DNA from: Utricularia gibba
Taxonomy: Eukaryota > Streptophyta > Magnoliopsida > Lamiales > Lentibulariaceae
Length of the DNA: 34,696 nt
Direction of reading: 5' to 3'
Assembly (NCBI GenBank): GCA_002189035.1
Contig: NEEC01000476.1
Span: 1 to 34,696 of the forward strand
In this document: positions 27,510-34,696 of the stretch, one piece after another
Numbering within the stretch: position 1 is the first letter of the stretch
Layout: every line of letters begins with the position of its first letter
Translations under genes and position numbers: made by a program
The notes under the pieces: model-generated
Told to the model about the DNA's origin: nothing
Seen by the model: the letters and a program-made list of their open reading frames with translations, nothing else
Database searches by the model: none

Positions 27510-27793
27510 GAGAGTTAGTTGTAGCTCGGAAATAAAGTGATGTATTTATTAACGTTCAGTTTTGGGGGCTGCCTACATGGTTTTTCAAGGAACAGTGTAG
27601 TCTCGCTGGGAACTTGGTCCTGATGTATGGCTCATGAGGTCAACCGGATGAAATCGATTAAAAAAATGATGCCTTTGTTTAAATTACGATATCACGTGCA
27701 CCCCACATGATTTTTTCAACAACTTACTTTATACTTGAGGAGGCGGTCTTGGGTGCACCTAGAACGGGACAAAGGTCAGGTTTGGCTTGCGCC
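27510..27793 (+). repeat. Monomer of 284 bases with two internal deletions
   Basis: AACAGTGTAGTCTCGC at 27591-27606 has lost about 17 bases from the CTTCTCGTTTTGTGGCGGCCAG region, and GGTCCTGATGTATGG at 27617-27631 has lost about ten bases including GACCCC. It sits where a GGATGGAAAT-type unit would be expected, and here reads GGATGAAAT. The following unit is full length. Confidence 0.82.
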
Positions 27794-29352
27794 GAGAGTT
27801 AGTTGTAGCTCGGCAAATAAAGTGATGTATTTATTAACGTTCAGTTTTTGGGGCTGCCTACATGGTTTTTCAAGGAACAGCTTCTCGTTTTGTGGCGGCC
27901 AGTCTCGCTGGGAACTTGGTCCTGACCCCGATTCTGTATGGCTCATGAGGTCAACCGGATGGAAATCGATTAAAAAAATGATGCCTTTCTTTAAATTACG
28001 ATATCACGTGCACCCCACATGATTTTTTCAACAACTTGCTTTATACTTGTGGAGGCGGTCTTGGGGTGCACCTGGAACGGGACAAAGGTCAGGTTTGGCT
28101 TGCGCCGAGAGTTAGTTGTAACCGGCAAATAAAGTGATGTATTTATTAACGTTCAGTTTTCGGGGGCTGCCTACATGGTTTTTCAAGGAACAGCTTCTCG
28201 TTTTGTGGCGGCCAGTCTCGCTGGGAACTTGGTCCTTGACCCGATTATGTATTGCTCATGAGGTCAACCGGATGCAAATCGATTAAAAAAATGATGCTTT
28301 TTTAAATTACGATATCACGTGCACCCCACATGATTTTTTCAACAACTTACTTTATACTTGAGGAGGCGGTCTTGGGGTGCACCTAGAACGGGACAAAGGT
28401 CAGGTTTGGCTTGCGCCGAGAGTTAGTTGTAGCTCGGCAAATAAAGTGATGTATTTATTAACGTTCAGTTTTCGGGGGCTGCCTACATGGTTTTTCAAGG
28501 AACAGCTTCTCGTTTTGTGGCGGCCAGTCTCGCTGGGAACTTGGTCCTTGACCCCGATTATGTATGGCTCATGAGGTCAACGGATGCAAATTGATTAAAA
28601 AATGATGCTTTGTTTAAATTACGATATCACGTGCACCCCACATGATTTTTTCAACAACTTACTTTATACTTGAGGAGGCGGTCTTGGGGTGCACCTAGAA
28701 CGGGACAAAGGTCAGGTTTGGCTTGCGCCGAGAGTTAGTTGTAGCTCGGAAAATAAAGTGATGTATTTATTAACGTTCAGTTTTGGGGCTGCCTACATGG
28801 TTTTTCAAGGAACAGCTTCTCGTTTTGTGGCGGCCAGTCTCGCTGGGAACTTGGTCCTGACCCCGATTCTGTATGGCTCATGAGGTCAACCGGATGCAAA
28901 TCGATTAAAAAAATGATGCCTTTTGTTTAAATTACGATATCACGTGCACCCCACATGATTTTTTCAACAACTTACTTTATACTTGAGGAGGCGGTCTTGG
29001 GGTGCACCTAGAACGGGACAAAGGTCAGGTTTGGCTTGCGCCGAGAGTTAGTTGTAGCTCGGAAATAAAGTGATGTATTTATTAACGTTCAGTTTTTGGG
29101 GGCTGCCTACATGGTTTTTCAAGGAACAGCTTCTCGTTTTGTGGCGGCCAGTTCGCTGGGAACTTGGTCCTTGACCCCGATTCTGTATGGCTCATGAGGT
29201 CAACCGGATGCAAATCGATTAAAAAATGATGCCTTTGTTTAAATTACGATATCACGTGCACCCCACATGATTTTTTCAACAACTTACTTTATACTTGAGG
29301 AGGCGGTCTTGGGGTGCACCTAGAACGGGACAAAGGTCAGGTTTGGCTTGCG

Positions 29353-29374
29353 CCGAGAGTTAGTTGTAGCTCGG
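29353..29374. repeat. CCGAG/CTCGG inverted repeat at the unit junction
   Basis: CCGAG (29353-29357) and CTCGG (29370-29374) are exact reverse complements separated by 12 bases, able to form a 5-bp stem. The arrangement recurs at nearly every unit junction. Both arms are unstable: the left arm often reads GCGCGAG or GCGGAG in place of GCGCCGAG, and the right arm is the main indel hotspot of the monomer. Cruciform or hairpin formation in the cell is inference. Confidence 0.7.
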
Positions 29375-29376
29375 AA

Positions 29377-29382
29377 AATAAA
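29377..29382 (+). other. AATAAA hexamer in the AT-rich part of the unit
   Basis: AATAAA lies just after the CTCGG arm and recurs in most units, since both common variants (CGGAAAATAAAG and CGGCAAATAAAG) keep it. It matches the animal polyadenylation hexamer, so a plus-strand satellite transcript could meet a candidate signal about every 310 bases. There is no evidence of transcription here, and AT-rich satellites often contain this hexamer by chance. Confidence 0.25.
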
Positions 29383-29478
29383 GTGATGTATTTATTAACG
29401 TTCAGTTTTGGGGGCTGCCTACATGGTTTTTCAAGGAACAGCTTCTCGTTTTGTGGCGGCCAGTCTCGCTGGGAACTT

Positions 29479-29516
29479 GGTCCTTGACCCCGATTCTGTA
29501 TGGCTCATGAGGTCAA
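29479..29516. repeat. Competing inverted repeats GGTC-CTT-GACC and TTGACC...GGTCAA
   Basis: GGTC (29479-29482) can pair with GACC (29486-29489) across a 3-base loop, while TTGACC (29484-29489) can instead pair with GGTCAA (29511-29516) across a 21-base spacer. The right arm shares a base with the 8-base palindrome CTCATGAG (29504-29511). The segment between the arms is one of the most informative variable sites of the array (GATTCTGTATGGCTC, GATTATGTATGCTC, GATTATGTATTGCTC), and several of the larger deletions fall here. TTGACC also matches the plant W-box core and GGTCA matches nuclear-receptor half-sites. Binding is not shown. Confidence 0.6.
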
Positions 29517-29526
29517 CCGGATGCAA

Positions 29527-29539
29527 ATCGATTAAAAAA
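29527..29539. repeat. ATCGATT followed by a variable A-run
   Basis: ATCGAT at 29527-29532 is followed by an A-run that varies from about five to eight bases between units. A minority form, AAAGAAAA, carries a G inside the run (for example in units starting at 313, 937, 3117, 4316, 8350, 9593, 10502 and 31225). Length differences are probably unreliable if these are long-read data; the internal G is a real sequence difference. ATCGAT becomes ATTGAT in several units (for example near 5113, 9140, 12230, 28590 and 32650). Confidence 0.6.
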
Positions 29540-29561
29540 ATGATGCCTTTGTTTAAATTAC

Positions 29562-29575
29562 GATATCACGTGCAC
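29562..29575. promoter_or_regulatory. Conserved palindromic core: GATATC, CACGTG and GTGCAC overlapping
   Basis: Three 6-base palindromes overlap in 14 bases: GATATC (29562-29567), CACGTG (29567-29572) and GTGCAC (29570-29575). GATATCACGTG was intact in every unit I read, even where neighbouring bases vary. GTGCAC is lost in one unit near 24629. CACGTG is the E-box/G-box recognised by bHLH and bZIP proteins. The 8-base ATCACGTG also fits the RTCACRTG element (CDEI) bound by Cbf1 at budding-yeast centromeres. Family knowledge makes a protein-binding box plausible, but no binding is visible and chance is possible. Confidence 0.5.
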
Positions 29576-29633
29576 CCCACATGATTTTTTCAACAACTTA
29601 CTTTATACTTGAGGAGGCGGTCTTGGGGTGCAC
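29570..29633. repeat. 10-base inverted repeat GTGCACCCCA / TGGGGTGCAC, 44-base spacer
   Basis: The arms at 29570-29579 and 29624-29633 are perfect reverse complements, 44 bases apart, with the T-tract and CTTACTTTATACTTGAGG in the spacer. The pair is present in most units. Matching C-run and G-run length changes (CACCC, GGGTG) shorten an arm by one base in many copies, probably from homopolymer error. The unit at 4019-4315 lacks most of the right arm. The arms could extrude as a stem or act as paired binding sites; neither is shown. Confidence 0.7.
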
Positions 29634-29645
29634 CTAGAACGGGAC

Positions 29646-29653
29646 AAAGGTCA
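29646..29653 (+). other. AAAGGTCA octamer near the unit end
   Basis: AAAGGTCA is present in nearly all units; the last one, near 34623, reads AAAGTCAG. It equals the monomeric nuclear-receptor element (NBRE) described for NR4A receptors in animals. Together with GAGGTCAAC and the reversed TTGACC, each unit holds three GGTCA-type half-sites. The host is unknown, so this is a sequence match only. Confidence 0.3.
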
Positions 29654-32600
29654 GGTTTGGCTTGCGCCGAGAGTTAGTTGTAGCTCGGCAAATAAAGTGA
29701 TGTATTTATTAACGTTCATTTTTGGGGGCTGCCTACATGGTTTTTCAAGGAACAGCTTCTCGTTTTGTGGCGGCCAGTCTCGCTGGGAACTTGGTCCTGA
29801 CCCCGATTCTGTATGGCTCATGAGGTCAACCGGATGAAATCGATTAAAAAAATGATGCCTTTGTTTAAATTACGATATCACGTGCACCCCACATGATTTT
29901 TTCAACAACTTACTTTATACTTGAGGAGGCGGTCTTGGGTGCACCTAGAACGGGACAAAGGTCAGGTTTGGCTTGCGCCGAGAGTTAGTTGTAGCTCGGA
30001 AAATAAAGTGATGTATTTATTAACGTTCAGTTTTGGGGGCTGCCTACATGGTTTTTCAAGGAACAGCTTCTCGTTTTGTGGCGGCCAGTCTCGCTGGGAA
30101 CTTGGTCCTTGACCCCGATTCTGTATGGCTCATGAGGTCAACCGGATGCAAATCGATTAAAAAAAATGATGCCTTGTTTAAATTACGATATCACGTGCAC
30201 CCCCACATGATTTTTTCAACAACTTACTTTATACTTGAGGAGGCGGTCTTGGGGTGCACCTGGAACGGGACAAAGGTCAGGTTTGGCTTGCGCCGAGAGT
30301 TAGTTGTACAAATAAAGTGATGTATTTATTAACGTTCAGTTTTGGGGGCTGCCTACATGGTTTTTCAAGAACAGCTTCTCGTTTTGTGGCGGCCAGTCTC
30401 GCTGGGAACTTGGTCCTTGACCCCGATTATGTATGGCTCATGAGGTCAACCGGATGCAAATCGATTAAAAAATGATGCCTTTGTTTAAATTACGATATCA
30501 CGTGCACCCCACATGATTTTTTCAACAACTTACTTTATACTTGAGGAGGCGGTCTTGGGGTGCACCTAGAACGGACAAAGGTCAGGTTTGGCTTGCGCCG
30601 AGAGTTAGTTGTAGCTCGGCAAATAAAGTGATGTATTTATTAACGTTCAGTTTTCGGGGGCTGCCTACATGGTTTTTCAAGGAACAGCTTCTCGTTTTGT
30701 GGGCCAGTCTCGCTGGGAACTTGGTCCTTGACCCCGATTATGTATGGCTCATGAGGTCAACCGGATGCAAATCGATTAAAAAAATGATGCTTTGTTTAAA
30801 TTACGATATCACGTGCACCCCACATGATTTTTTCAACAACTTACTTTATACTTGAGGAGGCGGTCTTTGGGGTGCACCTAGAACGGGACAAAGGTCAGGT
30901 TTGGCTTGCGCCGAGAGTTAGTTGTAGCTCGGAAAATAAAGTGATGTATTTATTAACGTTCAGTTTTGGGGGCTGCCTACATGGTTTTTCAAGGAACAGC
31001 TTCTCGTTTTGTGGCGGCCAGTCTCGCTGGGAACTTGGTCCTTGACCCCGATTCTGTATGGCTCATGAGGTCAACCGGATGCAAATCGATTAAAAAAATG
31101 ATGCCTTTGTTTAAATTACGATATCACGTGCACCCACATGATTTTTTCAACAACTTACTTTATACTTGAGGAGGCGGTCTTGGGTGCACCTAGAACGGGA
31201 CAAAGGTCAGGTTTGGCTTGCGCCGAGAGTTAGTTGTAGCTCGGCAAATAAAGTGATGTATTTATTAACGTTCAGTTTTTGGGGGCTGCCTACATGGTTT
31301 TTCAAGGAACAGCTTCTCGTTTTGTGGCGGCCAGTCTCGCTGGGAACTTGGTCCTTGACCCCGATTCTGTATGGCTCATGAGGTCAACCGGATGGAAATC
31401 GATTAAAGAAAATGATGCCTTTCTTTAAATTACGATATCACGTGCACCCCACATGATTTTTTCAACAACTTACTTTATACTTGAGGAGGCGGTCTTGGGG
31501 TGCACCTAGAACGGACAAAGGTCAGGTTTGGCTTGCGCCGAGAGTTAGTTGTAGCTCGGCAAATAAAGTGATGTATTTATTAACGTTCAGTTTTCGGGGG
31601 CTGCCTACATGGTTTTTCAAGGAACAGCTTCTCGTTTTGTGGCGGCCAGTCTCGCTGGGAACTTGGTCCTTGACCCCGATTATGTATTGCTCATGAGTCA
31701 ACCGGATGCAAATCGATTAAAAAATGATGCTTTGTTTAAATTACGATATCACGTGCACCCCACATGATTTTTTCAACAACTTTACTTTATACTTGAGGAG
31801 GCGGTCTTGGGGTGCACCTAGAACGGGACAAAGGTCAGGTTTGGCTTGCGCCGAGAGTTAGTTGTAGCTCGGAAAATAAAGTGATGTATTTATTAACGTT
31901 CAGTTTTTGGGGGCTGCCTACATGGTTTTTCAAGGAACAGCTTCTCGTTTTGTGGCGGCCAGTCTCGCTGGGAACTTGGTCCTTGACCCCGATTCTGTAT
32001 GGCTCATGAGGTCAACCGGATGGAAATCGATTAAAGAAAATGATGCCTTTGTTTAAATTACGATATCACGTGCACCCACATGATTTTTTCAACAACTTAC
32101 TTTATACTTGAGAGGCGGTCTTGGGTGCACCGAACGGGACAAAGGTCAGGTTTGGCTTGCGCCGAGAGTTAGTTGTAGCTCGGCAAATAAAGTGATGTAT
32201 TTATTAACGTTCATTTTTGGGGGCTGCCTACATGGTTTTTCAAGGAACAGCTTCTCGTTTGTGGCGGCCAGTCTCGCTGGGAACTTGGTCCTGACCCCGA
32301 TTCTGTATGGCTCATGAGGTCAACCGGATGGAAATCGATTAAAGAAAATGATGCCTTTTTTAAATTACGATATCACGTGCACCCCACATGATTTTTTCAA
32401 CAACTTACTTTATACTTGAGGAGGCGGTCTTGGGGTGCACCTGGAACGGGACAAAGGTCAGGTTTGGCTTGCGCCGAGAGTTAGTTGTAACTCGGCAAAT
32501 AAAGTGATGTATTTATTAACGTTCAGTTTTCGGGGGCTGCCTACATGGTTTTTCAAGGAACAGCTTCTCGTTTTGTGGCGGCCAGTCTCGCTGGGAACTT

Positions 32601-34341
32601 GGTCCTTGACCCCGATTCTGTATTGCTCATGAGGTCAACCGGATGCAAATTGATTAAAAAAATGATGCTTTGTTTAAATTACGATATCACGTGCACCCAC
32701 ATGATTTTTTCAACAACTTACTTTATACTTGAGGAGGCGGTCTTGGGGTGCACCTAGAACGGGACAAAGGTCAGGTTTGGCTTGCGCCGAGAGTTAGTTG
32801 TCGGCAAATAAAGTGATGTATTTATTAACGTTCAGTTTTCGGGGCTGCCTACATGGTTTTTCAAGGAACAGCTTCTCGTTTTGTGGCGGCCAGTCTCGCT
32901 GGGAACTTGGTCCTTGACCCCGATTATGTATGGCTCATGAGGTCAACCGGATGCAAATTGATTAAAAAATGATGCTTTTTTTAAATTACGATATCACGTG
33001 CACCCCACATGATTTTTTCAACAACTTACTTTATACTTGAGGAGGCGGTCTTGGGGTGCACCTAGAACGGACAAAGGTCAGGTTTGGCTTGCGCCGAGAG
33101 TTAGTTGTAGCTCGGAAATAAAGTGATGTATTTATTAACGTTCAGTTTTCGGGGGCTGCCTACATGGTTTTTCAAGGAACAGCTTCTCGTTTTGTGGCGG
33201 CCAGTCTCGCTGGGAACTTGGTCCTTGACCCCGATTCTGTATGGCTCATGAGGTCAACCGGATGCAAATCGATTAAAAAAATGATGCCTTTGTTTAAATT
33301 ACGATATCACGTGCACCCCACATGATTTTTTCAACAAACTTACTTTATACTTGAGGAGGCGGTCTTGGGGTGCACCTAGAACGGGACAAAGGTCAGGTTT
33401 GGCTTGCGCCGAGAGTTAGTTGTAGCTCGGCAAATAAAGTGATGTATTTATTAACGTTCAGTTTTTGGGGGCTGCCTACATGGTTTTTCAAGGAACAGCT
33501 TCTCGTTTTGTGGCGGCCAGTCTCGCTGGGAACTTGGTCCTGACCCCGATTCTGTATGGCTCATGAGGTCAACCGGATGAAATCGATTAAAAAAAATGAT
33601 GCCTTTTTTAAATTACGATATCACGTGCACCCCACATGATTTTTTCAACAACTTACTTTATACTTGAGGAGGCGGTCTTGGGTGCACCTGGAACGGGACA
33701 AAGGTCAGGTTTGGCTTGCGCCGAGAGTTAGTTGTAACTCGGCAAATAAAGTGATGTATTTATTAACGTTCAGTTTTGGGGCTGCCTACATGGTTTTTCA
33801 AGGAACAGCTTCTCGTTTTGTGGCGGCCAGTCTCGCTGGAACTTGGTCCTTGACCCCGATTCTGTATGGCTCATGAGGTCAACCGGATGCAAATCGATTA
33901 AAAAATGATGCTTTGTTTAAATTACGATATCACGTGCACCCCACATGATTTTTTCAACAACTTACTTTATACTTGAGGAGGCGGTCTTGGGTGCACCTAG
34001 AACGGGACAAAGGTCAGTTTGGCTTGCGCCGAGAGTTAGTTGTAGCTCGGAAAATAAAGTGATGTATTTATTAACGTTCAGTTTTGGGGGCTGCCTACAT
34101 GGTTTTTCAAGGAACAGCTTCTCGTTTTTGGCGGCCAGTCTCGCTGGGAACTTGGTCCTTGACCCCGATTATGTATGGCTCATGAGGTCAACCGGATGCA
34201 AATCGATTAAAAAAAATGATGCCTTTGTTTAAATTACGATATCACGTGCACCCCACATGATTTTTTCAACAACTTACTTTATACTTGGGAGGCGGTCTTG
34301 GGTGCACCTAGAACGGGACAAAGGTCAGGTTTGGCTTGCGC

Positions 34342-34641
34342 GAGAGTTAGTTGTAGCTCGGAAAATAAAGTGATGTATTTATTAACGTTCAGTTTTGGGG
34401 GCTGCCTACATGGTTTTTCAAGGAACAGCTTCTCGTTTTGTGGCGGCCAGTCTCGCTGGGAACTTGGTCCTTGACCCCGCTCATGAGGTCAACCGGATGC
34501 AAATTGATTAAAAAAAATGATGCCTTTGTTTAAATACGATATCACGTGCACCCCACATGATTTTTTCAACAACTTACTTTATACTTGAGGAGGCGGTCTT
34601 GGGGTGCACCTAGAACGGGACAAAGTCAGGTTGGCTTGCGC
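34342..34641 (+). repeat. Last complete monomer, 11-base deletion
   Basis: TTGACCCCGCTCATGAGG at 34471-34488 lacks the 11-base variable segment normally found between CCCCG and CTCATGAG, bringing the TTGACC and GGTCAA arms closer together. The unit also reads AAATACGATATC, missing one base (T) of AAATTACG, and CAAAGTCAGGTTGGC, with two single-base losses. Confidence 0.8.
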
Positions 34642-34696
34642 GAGAGTTAGTTGTAGCTCGGCAAATAAAGTGATGTATTTATTAACGTTCAGTTTT
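34642..34696 (+). repeat. Partial final monomer cut by the window end
   Basis: This covers the first 55 bases of a unit with the CTCGGCAAATAAAG variant, ending in CAGTTTT just before the G-run. It shows that the array continues past the right border, just as position 1 begins at a unit start preceded by unseen array. Confidence 0.95.

Larger units (their letters stand above)
29355..29668 (+). repeat. Reference full-length monomer (unit 96)
   Basis: This 314-base unit matches the majority form at every variable site I compared, so it serves as the local reference. From its start it contains GAGAGTTAGTTGTAGCTCGG, an AT-rich stretch with AATAAA, a G-run followed by CTGCCTACATGG, a segment containing GGCGGCCAG, the GGTCCTTGACC hairpin, CTCATGAGGTCAACC, ATCGATT plus a seven-base A-run, the GATATCACGTGCACC core, a T-tract, CTTGAGGAGGCGG, TGGGGTGCACC, and AAAGGTCAGG before the next unit. 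No half-unit duplication is obvious, so the monomer does not look like a recent dimer. The unit phase is arbitrary because both array ends are outside the window. Confidence 0.93.
23177..33722 (+). repeat. Block with irregular 4- and 7-monomer higher-order pattern
   Basis: Units ending in CACCTGGAAC rather than CACCTAGAAC are numbers 76, 80, 84, 91, 98, 105 and 109 (sites near 23451, 24690, 25924, 28072, 30259, 32440 and 33688), spaced 4, 4, 7, 7, 7 and 4 monomers. The unit after each tends to have an altered or C-bearing CTCGG-CAAAT junction, TTTTCGGGG, GATTATGTAT and GATGCTTT. One or two units of the same type follow, then an AAAATAAAG unit. This suggests a repeated block with indels of three units. 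The last slots of the seven-unit blocks match poorly, so the pattern is suggestive and not a clean higher-order repeat. Confidence 0.5.
18818..34641 (+). repeat. Right-hand domain enriched in the TTTTCGGGG subfamily
   Basis: The change from TTTTGGGGG to TTTTCGGGG in the G-run occurs in units 2 and 4, is not seen from unit 5 to 61 (1251-18817), then appears in about 21 of the 51 units from 18818 onward. CTCGGCAAATAAAG and GATGCTTT also become common there and often occur in the same unit as TTTTCGGGG and GATTATGTAT. This marks a domain with a different amplification history from the central left part. The border is approximate. Confidence 0.6.
1..34696 (+). repeat. Tandem satellite array, about 312-base monomer, 112 complete units
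   Basis: The window is filled by one repeat in a single orientation. Counting each GAGAGTTAG start gives 112 complete units plus a partial last one. Spacings are mostly 305-315 bases (mean about 309); clear outliers are 276, 280, 284, 294, 297, 298 and 300. No interruption by unique sequence, inverted unit or transposon was seen, and both ends lie inside the array. Tandem blocks of this length and unit size are typical of eukaryotic satellite DNA at centromeres or other heterochromatin, where they pack chromatin and may carry kinetochore or heterochromatin proteins. That role is inferred from family knowledge and not visible here. I do not recognise the monomer. An rDNA spacer subrepeat block is an alternative, but over 100 uninterrupted copies makes it less likely. 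Confidence 0.98.

Noticed and set aside
29565-29572. Budding-yeast point centromere
   Set aside because: ATCACGTG matches CDEI, but no AT-rich CDEII of the expected length or CDEIII sequence follows, and point centromeres are not repeated over 100 times.
29624-29650. CENP-B box near CACCTAGAACGGGAC
   Set aside because: The CGGG is present but the required TTCG and the A three bases before CGGG are not, on either strand.
29355-29668. tRNA-derived SINE or Pol III promoter (TAGCTCGG and TGGCTCATGAGG resemble an A box)
   Set aside because: No convincing B box lies at the right distance, there is no tRNA-like fold or A-rich tail, and the units are strictly tandem.
1-34696. CRISPR array
   Set aside because: CRISPR arrays alternate short identical repeats (about 23-47 bases) with unique spacers. 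Here the whole 312-base unit repeats and there are no unique spacers and no cas genes.
1-34696. rDNA intergenic spacer subrepeats
   Set aside because: No rRNA gene, promoter or spacer boundary appears in 34.7 kb, and the copy number is higher than usual for spacer subrepeats. It cannot be fully excluded without flanks.
1-34696. Telomeric or microsatellite DNA
   Set aside because: No short-motif runs such as TTAGGG or TTTAGGG arrays were seen. The only low-complexity pieces are brief homopolymers inside each unit.

Overview
The whole 34,696-base window is one uninterrupted head-to-tail tandem array of a satellite repeat. Using the conserved GAGAGTTAG as the start of each unit, I counted 112 complete monomers starting at 1, 313, 628, 937 and so on up to 34342, plus a 55-base partial unit at 34642-34696. 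The mean spacing is about 309 bases. Intact units are 310-315 bases and the shortest is 276. Every unit lies in the same orientation. No unique DNA, transposon, gene, RNA gene or array edge is visible, so the array continues beyond both ends.

This layout points to constitutive heterochromatin (centromeric, pericentromeric or subtelomeric) of a eukaryotic chromosome. I do not recognise the monomer family and cannot name the host from sequence alone. A unit of about 312 bases is close to two nucleosome repeats, which is common for plant and animal satellites. The many short open frames (up to 112 codons) are the same few frames recurring in each unit, broken at different points by indels. I do not regard any as a gene.

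Each monomer has a recognisable architecture: (1) a CCGAG/CTCGG inverted repeat whose right arm is a strong indel hotspot; (2) an AT-rich stretch with AATAAA; (3) a GGTC-CTT-GACC hairpin that competes with a TTGACC...GGTCAA inverted repeat around the palindrome CTCATGAG; (4) an A-run of varying length; (5) a conserved core with three overlapping palindromes, GATATC, CACGTG and GTGCAC; (6) a 10-base inverted repeat, GTGCACCCCA...TGGGGTGCAC, with a 44-base spacer; and (7) AAAGGTCA near the end.

Variation between units falls into two layers. One is homopolymer-length and short-deletion noise, strongly deletion-biased, which looks like uncorrected long-read error. The other is linked substitutions that define monomer subfamilies. 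These show an approximately four-monomer (about 1.24 kb) higher-order periodicity around 4.3-13.6 kb, a 4/4/7/7/7/4-monomer pattern around 23.2-33.7 kb, and a change in subfamily make-up near 18.8 kb. A few units carry larger internal deletions (near 3.8, 10.26, 15.6, 27.6 and 34.48 kb).
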